Below are positions 6,907 to 6,956 of a stretch of 6,956 nt of DNA, piece by piece. The notes under the pieces were generated by a model. The model was not told the origin of the DNA and ran no database searches. It was given only the letters and a program-made list of their open reading frames with translations. Position 1 is the stretch's first letter, and each line of letters starts with the position of its first letter. This DNA comes from Clostridiales bacterium. Lineage in GTDB: Bacteria > Bacillota_A > Clostridia > Oscillospirales > Oscillospiraceae. The translations under genes were made by a program, and so were the position numbers. The stretch spans positions 1 through 6,956 of the forward strand of contig JALFGI010000235.1 in the NCBI GenBank assembly GCA_022777455.1. Reading direction: 5' to 3'.

Positions 6907-6937
6907 CAGTAAGATAATTGCACTCGAAATCAAACCA

Positions 6938-6956
6938 TGCTGCCCTCTCAGGCTGC
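6938..6956. repeat. Possible start of a second, inverted copy of the palindromic repeat, cut by the window edge
   Basis: CCCTCTCAG at 6943-6951 is the exact reverse complement of CTGAGAGGG at 6893-6901, the right arm of the preceding repeat. Two copies facing each other across about 40 bases would explain it. The match is only nine bases, so a chance match or a simple long-loop stem is also possible. Confidence 0.35.

Larger units (their letters stand above)
6638..6956. other. Non-coding leader and intergenic region upstream of the ABC operon
   Basis: This stretch of about 320 bases carries no credible gene on either strand; its short open frames run through the repeats. It holds the heptamer array, a GCAGGG/CCCTGC stem around 6730-6750 without a T-run, the short palindrome and the double-hairpin repeat. 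I found no convincing -35/-10 pair and no recognisable purine riboswitch. The operon promoter, or a preceding binding-protein gene, may therefore lie beyond 6956. Confidence 0.6.

Noticed and set aside
6638..6956. Purine riboswitch controlling the nucleoside importer
   Set aside because: I could not find the conserved three-way junction and loop sequences of the purine aptamer; the visible structures are explained by the repeats.

Overview
The window looks like chromosomal DNA from a GC-rich gut-type Firmicute, probably an Oscillospiraceae or related Clostridia. This rests on the protein families, clear AGGAGG ribosome binding sites, sigma-A-like promoters, and a double-hairpin repeat of a kind scattered through such genomes. 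It is inferred, not proven. All genes read on the minus strand, so transcription runs from high to low coordinates. Long open frames on the plus strand are antisense shadows.

Layout in transcription order: (1) 6956-6638 is a non-coding leader with a double-hairpin palindromic repeat, a possible start of a second inverted copy at the window edge, and a heptanucleotide tandem repeat just before the first gene. (2) 6637-2991 is a tight three-gene ABC importer operon of the nucleoside (YufOPQ/NupOPQ-like) class: a double-NBD ATPase and two overlapping permeases, closed by a strong terminator. No BMP-family binding lipoprotein is in the window. (3) 2763-2719 holds a near-perfect sigma-A promoter with an ArgR-type ARG box over the predicted transcription start. 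(4) 2689-971 is the remains of an arginine biosynthesis operon: a fusion of the start of argC (type 2) to the end of argB, carrying a premature TAG, then an intact argD and a terminator. (5) 935-1 holds a sigma-A promoter and the first 286 codons of a sodium-dependent NSS-family transporter that runs off the window.

The most notable item is the collapsed arginine operon. The usual order is argC-argJ-argB-argD. Here one junction joins argC to argB, removing the rest of argC, all of argJ (if it was present) and about two thirds of argB, while promoter, operator, argD and terminator look intact. This suggests a recent deletion with loss of de novo ornithine/arginine synthesis from this locus, or a chimeric assembly. 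The flanking importer genes would fit a scavenging lifestyle, but that link is only suggestive. I see no defence system, CRISPR, tRNA or rRNA, or mobile-element gene.
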